64,000 nt of DNA from Thermoleophilales bacterium (GTDB lineage Bacteria > Actinomycetota > Thermoleophilia > Solirubrobacterales > 70-9), in the NCBI GenBank assembly GCA_020636895.1, contig JACJWZ010000002.1:496001-560000 (forward strand), written 5' to 3'. Below are positions 1-7,798 of this stretch, one piece after another. Within the stretch, counting starts at the first letter, position 1, and every line of letters starts with the position of its first letter. The translations under genes were made by a program, and so were the position numbers. The notes under the pieces are model-generated. The model was not told the DNA's origin. It saw nothing but the letters and a program-made list of their open reading frames with translations, and made no database searches.

Positions 1-418
1 CGCCGACGACCCGGTGACACGGAACGAGGATGCTGAGCGGGTTGTGGCCGACAGCCTGCCCGACGCGGCGAGCTTGCGACGGATCGCCGAGCTCAGTGGC
101 GATCGAGCCGTAGGTCGTCGTGGCGCCGTAGGGGATCGCGTCGATCAAGCGCCAGACGCGGCGCTCGAAGTCGTCGCCGCGGCCTTCCAGCGGCAGGTCG
201 AACGACTCGCGCTCCCCGGCCAGGTACTCGCCGAGCTGCGCCGCGGCTCGGTCGAGCAGGTCGTCACCACCGTCCGGACGCGGCCCGAAGTCACCCCCGG
301 CCGATCCGTACCAGTGGTCGGGGAAGTAGAGCCCGACGATCGCGTCGCCGTCGGCGACGAGAATCAGCTCGCCGAGCGCCGTCTCGATGCGGGTATGCCT
401 CATGCTCATCGCACTCAT
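1..418 (-). CDS. ogt: methylated-DNA--protein-cysteine methyltransferase, 3' end cut by window edge
   Basis: Suicide repair protein that moves the alkyl group from O6-alkylguanine to its own Cys. 139 codons are visible. The C-terminal DNA-binding domain is clear: IPYGATTTYG (about residues 95-104), the helix region ARRVGQAVGHNP, and the active site PCHRVVG with acceptor Cys at about residue 134. The N-terminal ribonuclease-H-like domain begins TRIETALGELILVADG. Three in-frame ATGs (418, 409, 403) lie within six codons, and the first is used here. The last 20-30 residues lie beyond position 1. It is divergent from the aldo-keto reductase at 507, with an 88-bp gap. The identification is secure; only the start is uncertain. 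Confidence 0.93.
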   Translation of the reverse strand, partial: MSAMSMRHTRIETALGELILVADGDAIVGLYFPDHWYGSAGGDFGPRPDGGDDLLDRAAAQLGEYLAGERESFDLPLEGRGDDFERRVWRLIDAIPYGATTTYGSIATELGDPSQARRVGQAVGHNPLSILVPCHRVVG

Positions 419-506
419 ATAGGTGTAGACGAGCCCGCGGGCGGGAACGTGAGGTTCGGCAGGCAGGCAGTCGGTCAGTCAGGCAGTCAACTTGGAGGTG
501 CAGACG

Positions 507-1475
507 ATGAAGCGGATCAGGTTGGGCGAGCTCGAGGTGTCGCGGCTCGGGCTCGGCGCGATGGGCATGTCGGCCTTCTACTCGGGGGCGGGCAGCGACG
601 ACGAGGAATCGGTGCGGACCATCCACCGCGCGATCGAGCTCGGCATCACGTTCATTGACACCGCCGAGATGTACGGCCCCTTCACCAACGAGGAGCTGGT
701 CGGCCGCGCGCTGGCCGGGCGTCGCGACGACGTCCAGCTCGCGACGAAGTTCGGGATCTACGACCACGACACCGGAGAGCGCGGGATCAACAGCCACCCC
801 GGCAACATCAAGAAGGCGGTCGAGGGCTCCCTGAAGCGGCTCGCAACCGACCACATCGACCTGCTCTACCAGCATCGCGTCGACCCGGACGTGCCGATCG
901 AGGAGGTGGTCGGCACGGTCTCCGAGTTCATCGAGGCCGGGAAGGTCCGCTTCATCGGGCTCTCGGAGGCGGCGCCGGAGACGATCCGCAGGGCCCACGA
1001 GACCCATCCGATCACGGCGCTGCAGACCGAGTACTCGCTGTGGACGAGGGACCCGGAGGCGGAGATCCTGCCGCTCGTACGCGAGCTCGGGATCGGCTTC
1101 GTGCCCTACTCGCCGCTCGGACGCGGCTTCCTGACAGGCGCGATCAAGTCGCCGGGCGACCTCGAGGACGGCGACTTCCGGGCCGGCAACCCGCGGTTCG
1201 CGGAGGAGAACTTCGAGGCCAACATGCGGATCGTCGACGAGGTGCGCGCGGTCGCCGAGGAGGTCGGCGCAACGCCCGCTCAGATCGCGCTGGCATGGCT
1301 GCTCGCGCAGGGCGACGACATCTCCCCGATCCCCGGAACCAAGCATGTGGAGCGGGTCGAGGAGAACGCTGGCGCCGACACGATCGGGCTCACCGAGGAG
1401 CAGCTGACGCGCCTCTCCGGGCTCCCCGCCGCCGCGGGTGACCGCTACGCCGATATGAGCCCGCTCAACCGTTGA
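507..1475 (+). CDS. aldo/keto reductase (AKR13/YakC-like)
   Basis: NADPH-dependent carbonyl reductase of the (beta/alpha)8 AKR superfamily, 322 residues, a normal length. The catalytic tetrad is visible: Asp51 and Tyr56 in FIDTAEMYGP, Lys81 in LATKFG, His123 in LLYQHRVDP. The C-terminal NADPH-binding part contains PYSPLGRGFLTG and SPIPGTKHVERVEEN. A TTG lies in frame at 492, but the ribosome binding site GGAGGTG at 494-500 sits 6 nt before the ATG at 507, so that ATG is chosen. The closest known group is AKR13 (YakC, pyridoxal reductase-like); the substrate cannot be read from sequence. It appears monocistronic. Confidence 0.92.
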   Translation: MKRIRLGELEVSRLGLGAMGMSAFYSGAGSDDEESVRTIHRAIELGITFIDTAEMYGPFTNEELVGRALAGRRDDVQLATKFGIYDHDTGERGINSHPGNIKKAVEGSLKRLATDHIDLLYQHRVDPDVPIEEVVGTVSEFIEAGKVRFIGLSEAAPETIRRAHETHPITALQTEYSLWTRDPEAEILPLVRELGIGFVPYSPLGRGFLTGAIKSPGDLEDGDFRAGNPRFAEENFEANMRIVDEVRAVAEEVGATPAQIALAWLLAQGDDISPIPGTKHVERVEENAGADTIGLTEEQLTRLSGLPAAAGDRYADMSPLNR

Positions 1476-1608
1476 GCGGCCACCCCCTCGGGTGAGGACG
1501 ACGACACCGCCGAACCCCAGGCTCCACTCGCCGGCACCCTGGGAGCGGGCTGCTCGCTGACCGAAGATCGGTTCATCGACCAACCCACCCATCCGAGGAG
1601 TGATGAAC

Positions 1609-1962
1609 ATGCGTATCAAGATGATCCTGGCGACCGCCGCAATCGCAACCGTGACCGCCTTCAGCGGCGTCGCGCAGGCCGGCGTCCCGTCCAAGGTGAC
1701 GATCAAGGGCACCCAGGGCGACTACTACGGCAAGGTCAAGAGCAGCGACAGCGACTGCCTCTCCGAGCGGAAGGTCGTCGTCTACAAGAGCGACTCGACC
1801 GCTCAGAACCCCAAGACCGATCAGAAGATCGGCAGCGACATCACCGACACCGACGGCAAGTGGTCGATCGGGAACTCCGGCTACAAGCACGGCTACTTCT
1901 ACGCCAAGGTGAAGAAGTCCAGTGGCTGCGAGGGAGCGCTCAGCAAGGTGATCGTCCGCTGA
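1609..1962 (+). CDS. small exported protein with Ig/transthyretin-like fold
   Basis: Exported protein of 117 residues. The N-terminus MRIKMILATAAIATVTAF is a typical Sec signal peptide, with predicted cleavage after VAQA (about residue 23). The mature 94 residues contain two Cys that could form a disulfide (in SDCLSER and SGCEGAL) and a beta-rich pattern (GKVKSSDSDC, RKVVVYKS, DTDGKWSI, GYFYAKVK) like small carboxypeptidase-regulatory or transthyretin-like domains. Nothing shows an enzyme site, and the function is unknown. ATGs lie at 1603 and 1609; the Shine-Dalgarno GAGGAG at 1595-1600 gives 8 nt to the second, which is used. A strong terminator follows at 1989. Confidence 0.8.
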   Translation: MRIKMILATAAIATVTAFSGVAQAGVPSKVTIKGTQGDYYGKVKSSDSDCLSERKVVVYKSDSTAQNPKTDQKIGSDITDTDGKWSIGNSGYKHGYFYAKVKKSSGCEGALSKVIVR

Positions 1963-1988
1963 GTCCCGATCTCGGCGACGACGCGACC

Positions 1989-2016
1989 GAAGGGCCCCGC
2001 TCCGGCGGGGCCCTTC
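1989..2016 (+). terminator. intrinsic terminator of the small exported protein gene
   Basis: Perfect 12-bp stem (1989-2000 pairs with 2005-2016) closed by a TCCG tetraloop, followed by a short T-rich stretch (GTCGTTCT). It lies 27 bp after the stop codon at 1962 and just before the start at 2036. Confidence 0.85.
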
Positions 2017-2035
2017 GTCGTTCTAGGATCGGCAC

Positions 2036-2593
2036 ATGGCCTCGAGCTCACCCCCACCCCGCATCCCTCCCGCCAAGCGCGCCGAGCTCGGCTTCGTCAA
2101 CTCGATCCTGACCGGGATCTCGGCTCGCGCGGCCGGCACGAAGAGGCCGCTGAACCTCTTCACCACCGTCGGCCGGAACCGTTCGCTGTTCCGGCGCTGG
2201 CTGATCTTCGCGGGGGCGCTGATGCCCGGCGGCAAGCTCCCTCGCGCCGACACCGAGCTGGTCATCCTTCGCGTCTCCCACCGCACGGGGGCGGAGTACG
2301 AGGCCACCCATCACCGCGGCATCGGCCGGCGCGCCGGCCTCACCGAGGAGGAGATCGAGGCGGTCATGGAGGATGACCTCTCATCCGGGCCCTGGAGCGA
2401 GCGACGCCGGCTGCTGCTGACCGCCGTCGACGAGCTCCACGACGAGCGCACGATCAGCGAGGAGACCTTCGTCGGCCTGCGCCCGGAGCTCAGCGACGAG
2501 GACTTCGTCGAGCTCTGCATGCTGGCGGGCCACTACTCGATGGTCGCGGGGCTCATCAACTCACTCGGCATCCAGCTCGACGAGCACCGGTGA
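2036..2593 (+). CDS. carboxymuconolactone decarboxylase (AhpD-like) family protein
   Basis: All-helical CMD/AhpD-fold protein of 185 residues. The core motif is visible as SHRTGAEYEATHHRGIGRRAG (abbreviated; residues 81-101), with His92 and His93 where many family members have the ExxxH proton-relay site. It has no CxxC redox pair, so alkylhydroperoxidase activity of the AhpD type is not supported. Its stop overlaps the GTG start of the next SDR gene (2590-2593), which implies translational coupling and a joint role, perhaps in oxidation or decarboxylation of a small cyclic acid. The substrate is unknown. Confidence 0.85.
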   Translation: MASSSPPPRIPPAKRAELGFVNSILTGISARAAGTKRPLNLFTTVGRNRSLFRRWLIFAGALMPGGKLPRADTELVILRVSHRTGAEYEATHHRGIGRRAGLTEEEIEAVMEDDLSSGPWSERRRLLLTAVDELHDERTISEETFVGLRPELSDEDFVELCMLAGHYSMVAGLINSLGIQLDEHR

Positions 2594-3444
2594 GCGGCTC
2601 CGTCGCCCGGAGGACCGCCCTCGTCACCGGCGCCGCCGGGGGCATCGGCCGCGCGGCGGCGATCGAGGCGAGCGGCCGCGGCGCCTCGGTCGTGATCACC
2701 GACATCCAGGCCGGACCCCTCGCGGCGACCGCGGAGTCGATCACCGCGCGCGGCGGCACCGTCCTGCTCGCCGAATCGCTCGACCTGACCGACCGCGACG
2801 CGGTCGGCGCGTTCGCCGATCGCGTCCACGCCGAGCACGGCTCGATGGACGTGGTCATGAACGTCGCCGGCACGTCGACGTGGGGCACCGTGGACCGCCT
2901 CACCCACGAGCACTGGCGCAAGATGGTCGAAGTCGATCTGATGGGCCCGATCAGCGTCATCGAGACGTTCGTCCCGCCGATGATGCGGGCCGGCCGCGGC
3001 GGGCATCTCGTCAACGTCTCCTCCGCGGCGGGCCTGCTCGGACTCCCCTGGCACGCCGCCTACAGCGCCGCCAAGTTCGGGCTGCGGGGAGTCTCCGAGG
3101 TGCTGCGCTTCGACCTCGAGCCCCATGGCATCGGCGTCACGCTGGTCTGCCCCGGCGCCGTCGACACGCCGCTCGTCGGCACCGTCGAGATCGTCGGGGT
3201 CGATCGCGAGCACCCGGCCGCGCGCAAGCTGACCGAGCGGTTCCGCAAGCGGGCGGCGAGCCCCGAAAAGGTCGCCGGCCTGATCCTCGACGCGGTCGAG
3301 GACGGCACCTACCTCGTCTTCACCTCACCCGAGACGCGCTTCGCCTTCTGGCTGCAGCGTTACTGCCCGCCGCTGTACCGAGCGGCCATGCGACGCCTCA
3401 ACCGCGAGCTGACCGCGGTGGGCGAGCGCGCCGGCGCTCCCTGA
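2590..3444 (+). CDS. short-chain dehydrogenase/reductase (classical SDR)
   Basis: NAD(P)-dependent oxidoreductase, 284 residues. The Rossmann nucleotide-binding motif TGAAGGIG is at residues 13-20, NVAG at 91-94, and the catalytic Ser (VNVSS, 141-145), Tyr158 and Lys162 (YSAAK) are all present. Asp38 after the second strand (VITDIQ) favours NAD(H). The GTG start overlaps the stop of the CMD-like gene. The extended C-terminus (TSPETRFAFWLQRYCPPLYR) resembles SDRs that act on lipids or steroids at membranes, but this is only suggestive. Confidence 0.92.
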   Translation: MSGSVARRTALVTGAAGGIGRAAAIEASGRGASVVITDIQAGPLAATAESITARGGTVLLAESLDLTDRDAVGAFADRVHAEHGSMDVVMNVAGTSTWGTVDRLTHEHWRKMVEVDLMGPISVIETFVPPMMRAGRGGHLVNVSSAAGLLGLPWHAAYSAAKFGLRGVSEVLRFDLEPHGIGVTLVCPGAVDTPLVGTVEIVGVDREHPAARKLTERFRKRAASPEKVAGLILDAVEDGTYLVFTSPETRFAFWLQRYCPPLYRAAMRRLNRELTAVGERAGAP

Positions 3445-3474
3445 GCGCTGAGCGGCCAGACGGCCACGGACGCC

Positions 3475-3488
3475 GGGCCCGCGGGCCC
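3475..3488. terminator. possible bidirectional hairpin between convergent genes
   Basis: GGGCCC, a 2-nt centre and GGGCCC form a compact palindrome in the 46-bp gap between two genes that end towards each other (3444 + and 3491 -). There is no T tract, so the assignment is weak. Confidence 0.35.
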
Positions 3489-3490
3489 CG

Positions 3491-4174
3491 TCACCAATCG
3501 CGTCCGTCGCCCTCGATCCGTGCGATCCCGTCGCGAACGCCGTCGAGGACCTCGCTGCGGACCCGGAGCTTGGTCGCGAGGTGCGCGTCGTGGTTGATGC
3601 CGGCGAGCACACGGGCCGCACCGAGCGCGCGCTCCTCGAGCTCCTCGGGGGGCACGAGCTCGTCGAGGAACCCCGCCGCGACGCCCTCCTCGGGACCGAT
3701 CATCACGCCGGTCACGGTGCAGCGGTCGAACCAAGGGCGCGGCAGCCGGTGGCGGGCGAGCTCGATCGCGAACCAGGGAAGCGTCAGCCCGATGGCGACC
3801 TCGTTGAGGCCGAGCTTGAGGTCGGCGTCGGCGCCGATGCGATGGTCGGCCGAGAGCAGCAGGAAGGAACCCATCGCGATCGCGCTGCCGTTGCAGGCGG
3901 CGACGACCGGGCGCGGGAACGAGAGCATGCGCTCCGCGAGCCGGGCGCCCGCGACGAGCATCGGCGGCCAGCCCTCACCCTCGGTCCTGAGGTCGAAGCC
4001 GGCTGAGAAGATCCGCTCGCGTCCGGTCAGGATCACGACCGCCTCGTCGCGCTCGGCCTCGTCGAAGCGCGCGGAGATCTCGGCGAGCATGGTCTCCGAG
4101 AGCGCGTTGACCTTGCCGTCGTCGATCCGGATCGTCGCGATCCCGTCGCTGAGTTCGTAGGTGGTCAACCCCAT
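3491..4174 (-). CDS. enoyl-CoA hydratase/isomerase (crotonase) family protein
   Basis: Crotonase-fold CoA-ester enzyme, 227 residues, short for the family (about 260). The CoA-binding and oxyanion-hole segments are present: FSAGFDL (56-62) and ACNGSAIAMGS (93-103). Of the two catalytic Glu of true hydratases, only the second is seen (Glu125 in LGLNEVAIGL); the first position lies in the MGSFLL segment. Dehydration by the standard two-Glu mechanism is therefore doubtful, and an isomerase or hydrolase role is as likely. It stands alone, facing the SDR gene. Confidence 0.88.
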   Translation of the reverse strand: MGLTTYELSDGIATIRIDDGKVNALSETMLAEISARFDEAERDEAVVILTGRERIFSAGFDLRTEGEGWPPMLVAGARLAERMLSFPRPVVAACNGSAIAMGSFLLLSADHRIGADADLKLGLNEVAIGLTLPWFAIELARHRLPRPWFDRCTVTGVMIGPEEGVAAGFLDELVPPEELEERALGAARVLAGINHDAHLATKLRVRSEVLDGVRDGIARIEGDGRDW

Positions 4175-4235
4175 GCGACAACCCTAGACGTGGGCTTCGA
4201 CCCGAGGCCTCCACGCCCCGGGTCCCCCCCGCTCG

Positions 4236-6497
4236 CTACGGCTTGGCCGAGTTGTTCGGTGTCTGCACGTAGTCCCGGCAGGGCTCGCCGCGCAGCGCCG
4301 GGCAGGCGGGCAGCGGCGTCGGGATGCTCTCGTCGATGACCGGCAGCGTCAGGTTCGACGGGCGCTTCTTGCCGTAGGCGATCGCGACCTTCGCGGTGCC
4401 GTTCTTCGGCTGCGCCTTCGCGAACGCCCAGACCGGCTGCGAGCCGCCCGTCGCCGAGATCGTCACCTTGATCCGCGAGCCCGCCCGGTAGCCGTGGCCC
4501 TGGTAGTAGAGCGGGATCGTCACCGGCACGAACTTCTTCTTCGGCATCGGCGAGAAGTGCTTCTGGCGGAGGCTCAGGACCGGCTCCAGCGTCGTGCTCT
4601 TCTTCTTGTCGAGCTTGCGCGCCGACCCGCGGACCCAGCCGCCCTGAACGAACGACTCCTTGCCGTCGGGACGGACCTCGGAGATCGTCGCCTGCAGATC
4701 GACGTTGCGCTTGGAGGAGCGCACCCAGACCTTGACGAAGCCCGCTCCCGCCACCGTCGTATCGGAGGCCAGCGGGTCGGTCACGTAGGAGACAGCGGTC
4801 CCCTGCGGGTTCTGGGCCCAGTTGTAGCCGGGCACCGCCGTCCACAGGCCGCCGCTACCGCTGCCTGTGTTGCCGGTGAAGTTCGTCGGCGGCACGGCGT
4901 CGTTATCCCAGGTGAACCCGTCGGCGTGCTTGCCGCCGACCTTCTTGCCGGCGAGCTTGCCGTCGCCGCTGAGGTACCAGCTGCGGCCCTTCGTCCCCGC
5001 GATGGGGAACGAGTCGTAGGAGCGCTCGTAGCCCGGCTGGGGAATCCCCGGGCCGGCGCCGGCGCCGTTGTCGTAGAGGATCCGGACCGGCTTCAGAGCC
5101 TCGAAGGCGGCGAGGGCCCCCTCGTAGGTCGGCTGCGCCTGGATCGGGTCCGGCGGCAGCGTCACGCCGTCGACCCCCATGATCTGGTTGAACAGGAGCG
5201 GAGCCGCCGCGTGAGCGATCACGCCGGCCGTGGCCGGGGACTGCTTGGCCACGTAGAGGTAGAGGAAGTCGAGCCATCGGTTGAACGTCTCGGGATCGAG
5301 CGAGTCGATGTGCAGGCCGTTGGTGAACGTGAACCACTTCTTGTCCGTGCCGGTCATGCGGCTGGCGAGCGTCGGGCAATGGCCGCCGGTCTGCTCGTCC
5401 TCGAACTGGCAGGCCATGAACGTCGGCGCGTGGATCTTGTCCACGAACGTGACCGGCGCGAGCGGGTCGGCCACCTTCTTGACGTAGTGGTCGTTCTCGC
5501 GGACCTTCTTGAGCAGGTTGACCGCGTCGCCGTGGAGCTCCTGGTTCTCGGCGCACTGCGTGTCACCGTTCTGGATCCGCTCCCACGCCCACGGCTGGCC
5601 CGCATCCGGCCCGGCGGGAAGCGCGTCGAAGACGCGATCGACCGCCCACTCGTAGGCGAAGCCGGTGTTGAGGACGCCGCCCGGGTAGAGCGTCGTCTGC
5701 GTGTTGTCGATCACCGACAGCGGGGTGATCGCGGCCAGGCTCGGCGGCCGGTACTGCGCCGTGAAGAGCTGGCTGATGCCGCCGTAGGAGATGCCCATCA
5801 TCCCGACCTTGCCGTTGAGGACCCAGGGCTGGCGGGCGATCGTCTCGATCACGTCGTAGCCGTCGAGCCCCTGGAGGGGCTCGAAGAAGTCGTAGGAGCC
5901 GCCCGAGCAGCCGGTGCCGCGGATGTTGACGTCGACGACGGTGAAGCCGAGCAGGTTGGCGATCACCGAGATGCCGCTCTCCGGCCCGGCCGGGTCAGCG
6001 GTCCCGTAGCCCGAGTACTCGATCAGGGTCGGCGTCTGCCCGGTCTGCGGGAGCGAGGGCACGTCGATGGGGAGGATGCTCGAGATGTCAGTGGCGGGGT
6101 GAACGGTGTAGGCGAGCTTGGTCCCGTCGCGCGTGGTCAGGTACCCGTAGCCCGAGGAAGGGATGTTCTGGTTGTAGACGTCGGTGCTCGGGGGCGCGCC
6201 TTGGATCTTCATCACCGTCACGGGGGGCGAGGTCTCACCGCCGCCCTTGACGCGATACCCCCCACCCGGCTTGACCTGGCGGAAGACGGCGCCGCCGAGC
6301 TCCGTGGCGGCACGCTTCTCGACCTTCTTGCCCTTCTTGTCGATCAGCTTGAGCTTCTGCCCAGCGGCCGCTCCGGTCACGTAGACCTGCTCGACGCTCC
6401 CGCGCGCCTCGAAGGCGTTGGCGCTCGCGGCGGAAACCAAGGCGCCCGCGGCCGCAATCGAAACTGCCAGCAAACTGAACGTACGACGCACTCGCAT
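4236..6497 (-). CDS. exported CocE/NonD family hydrolase (X-Pro dipeptidyl-peptidase-like)
   Basis: Secreted alpha/beta hydrolase of 753 residues. The signal peptide MRVRRTFSLLAVSIAAAGAL ends at about residue 28 (ASANA). An N-terminal beta region (30-115) precedes the hydrolase core: GYLTTRDGTKLAYTVHPA, oxyanion-region IEYSGYG, and the nucleophile elbow GISYGG with Ser237. The conserved CQFEDEQTGGH segment and the later His in NGLHIDSLD may supply Asp and His. From about residue 520 to 720 there is the C-terminal jelly-roll domain of the X-Pro dipeptidyl-peptidase family (DPLASDTTVAGAGFVKVWVRSS). Family members hydrolyse acyl esters, amides or Xaa-Pro peptides; the substrate is unknown. Confidence 0.9.
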   Translation of the reverse strand: MRVRRTFSLLAVSIAAAGALVSAASANAFEARGSVEQVYVTGAAAGQKLKLIDKKGKKVEKRAATELGGAVFRQVKPGGGYRVKGGGETSPPVTVMKIQGAPPSTDVYNQNIPSSGYGYLTTRDGTKLAYTVHPATDISSILPIDVPSLPQTGQTPTLIEYSGYGTADPAGPESGISVIANLLGFTVVDVNIRGTGCSGGSYDFFEPLQGLDGYDVIETIARQPWVLNGKVGMMGISYGGISQLFTAQYRPPSLAAITPLSVIDNTQTTLYPGGVLNTGFAYEWAVDRVFDALPAGPDAGQPWAWERIQNGDTQCAENQELHGDAVNLLKKVRENDHYVKKVADPLAPVTFVDKIHAPTFMACQFEDEQTGGHCPTLASRMTGTDKKWFTFTNGLHIDSLDPETFNRWLDFLYLYVAKQSPATAGVIAHAAAPLLFNQIMGVDGVTLPPDPIQAQPTYEGALAAFEALKPVRILYDNGAGAGPGIPQPGYERSYDSFPIAGTKGRSWYLSGDGKLAGKKVGGKHADGFTWDNDAVPPTNFTGNTGSGSGGLWTAVPGYNWAQNPQGTAVSYVTDPLASDTTVAGAGFVKVWVRSSKRNVDLQATISEVRPDGKESFVQGGWVRGSARKLDKKKSTTLEPVLSLRQKHFSPMPKKKFVPVTIPLYYQGHGYRAGSRIKVTISATGGSQPVWAFAKAQPKNGTAKVAIAYGKKRPSNLTLPVIDESIPTPLPACPALRGEPCRDYVQTPNNSAKP

Positions 6498-6614
6498 CCC
6501 TCTCTCTCCCGTGGGTTCCCTGATGCCCGCCCTGCTGCGGACCGGGAATTTCTATCACCGCCAAGGTGGGGATGCGCCGGTCATGGACCGCCAACTGCGA
6601 TCCTCGGGCGTGCG

Positions 6615-7685
6615 ATGGCCAAGAAGGCGGAGGCGGTGATGATCGAGGCGGGCGGGCGCGAAGTGCGCGTCTCCAGTCCCGACCGGGTCATCTTCGCGGC
6701 CACCGAGCGGACCGGCGAGGTGACGAAGCTGCAGATAGCCGAGTACTACGTCTCGGTCGGCGACGGGATCATGCGCGCGCTGCGCGACCGGCCGACGACG
6801 CTGGAGCGGTGGCCGAAGGGCGTCCACGACGACGTCGTCGTCGCCACGCGCGAGAGCCGCGGGGGCGACGCCTTCTACCAGAAGCGGGTCCCCAAGGGAG
6901 CCCCTGACTACGTCGAGACCGCGCGCATCGAGTTCCCCTCCGGGCGCCACGCGGACGAGATCGCTCCGACCGAGCTCGCCGTCGTCGCCTGGTGCGCCCA
7001 CATGGGGACGCTGACCTTCCACCCGTGGCCGGTGAGGCGCGACGACGTCGATCATCCCGACGAGCTCCGGATCGACCTCGACCCCCAGCCCGGGACCGAT
7101 TTCGACGACGCCGTCGTGGTCGCCGGCGCCGCCCACGAGCTGCTCGGCGAGATTGGCCTGCGCGGCTTCCCGAAGACGTCGGGCGGCCGCGGCCTCCACA
7201 TATACGTACGGATCGAGCCGCGATGGACGTTCACCGACGTCCGCCACGCCGCGATCGCGTTCGGCCGCGAGCTCGAGCGGCGAATGCCGGAGCGGGTGAC
7301 GACGAAGTGGTGGAAGGAGGAGCGCGGCGAGCGGGTATTCGTCGACTACAACCAGAACGCGCGCGACCGCACGATCGCCTCGCCCTACAGCGTCCGCCCG
7401 AAACCGGGCGCGCCGGTGTCGGCGCCGCTGCTGTGGGAGGAGGTGCCCGAGGTCCAGCCCGAGGACTTCACGGTCGAATCGATGCCGGAGCGCTTCGGCG
7501 AGATAGGCGACCGCTTCGCCGAGATCGACGACGTCCACCACTCGCTCGAGCCGCTGCTCGAGATGTACGAGCGCGACGAGGCGGAGGGCGTCGGCGGCGA
7601 CATGCCGTACCCCCCGGACTACCCGAAGATGCCCGGCGAGCCGAAGCGCGTGCAGCCGTCGAGGGACCGCGACCGCAAAAAGTAG
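6615..7685 (+). CDS. stand-alone LigD-type polymerase/primase domain protein
   Basis: Archaeo-eukaryotic-primase-fold polymerase, 356 residues, like the polymerase domain of bacterial NHEJ ligase LigD, which fills gaps with ribonucleotides at double-strand breaks. Visible motifs: LRIDLDPQPG with catalytic Asp154 and Asp156, KTSGGRGLHIYV (187-198) with the conserved His195, the third acidic residue Asp244 in VFVDYNQN, and SPYSVR (256-261). No ligase or phosphoesterase domain and no ku gene are in the window. The open frame extends upstream to 4494, but that part is antisense to the hydrolase gene; the ATG at 6615 (MAKKAEAVMI) begins the homologous region. Confidence 0.93.
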   Translation: MAKKAEAVMIEAGGREVRVSSPDRVIFAATERTGEVTKLQIAEYYVSVGDGIMRALRDRPTTLERWPKGVHDDVVVATRESRGGDAFYQKRVPKGAPDYVETARIEFPSGRHADEIAPTELAVVAWCAHMGTLTFHPWPVRRDDVDHPDELRIDLDPQPGTDFDDAVVVAGAAHELLGEIGLRGFPKTSGGRGLHIYVRIEPRWTFTDVRHAAIAFGRELERRMPERVTTKWWKEERGERVFVDYNQNARDRTIASPYSVRPKPGAPVSAPLLWEEVPEVQPEDFTVESMPERFGEIGDRFAEIDDVHHSLEPLLEMYERDEAEGVGGDMPYPPDYPKMPGEPKRVQPSRDRDRKK

Positions 7686-7713
7686 GGAGGACGCGCAGCG
7701 CTTGGGTCAGTCG

Positions 7714-7747
7714 GCAGCCTCAGTGCAACATGTTGGACTCAGGCTGC
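7714..7747. terminator. 34-bp palindrome between convergent genes, likely bidirectional terminator
   Basis: Arms GCAGCCT (7714-7720) and AGGCTGC (7741-7747) enclose the perfect palindrome CAACATGTTG (7726-7735). It lies in the 113-bp gap between the polymerase gene and the convergent nitrilase-fold gene. The rest of the gap has no recognisable content. Confidence 0.45.
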
Positions 7748-7798
7748 CCGCTGGCCACGACTGGGCCACAGGCGGATCGATGGGCGGCGTCACCCGAC

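Noticed and set aside
291..1712. 473-codon minus-strand frame
   Set aside because: It is antisense to the aldo-keto reductase, whose catalytic tetrad is complete.
4494..6614. Very long plus-strand open frame that continues into the polymerase gene
   Set aside because: It is antisense to the exported hydrolase gene, Arg/Val/Asp-biased as shadow frames are in GC-rich DNA, and shows no domain. The polymerase homology starts at 6615.
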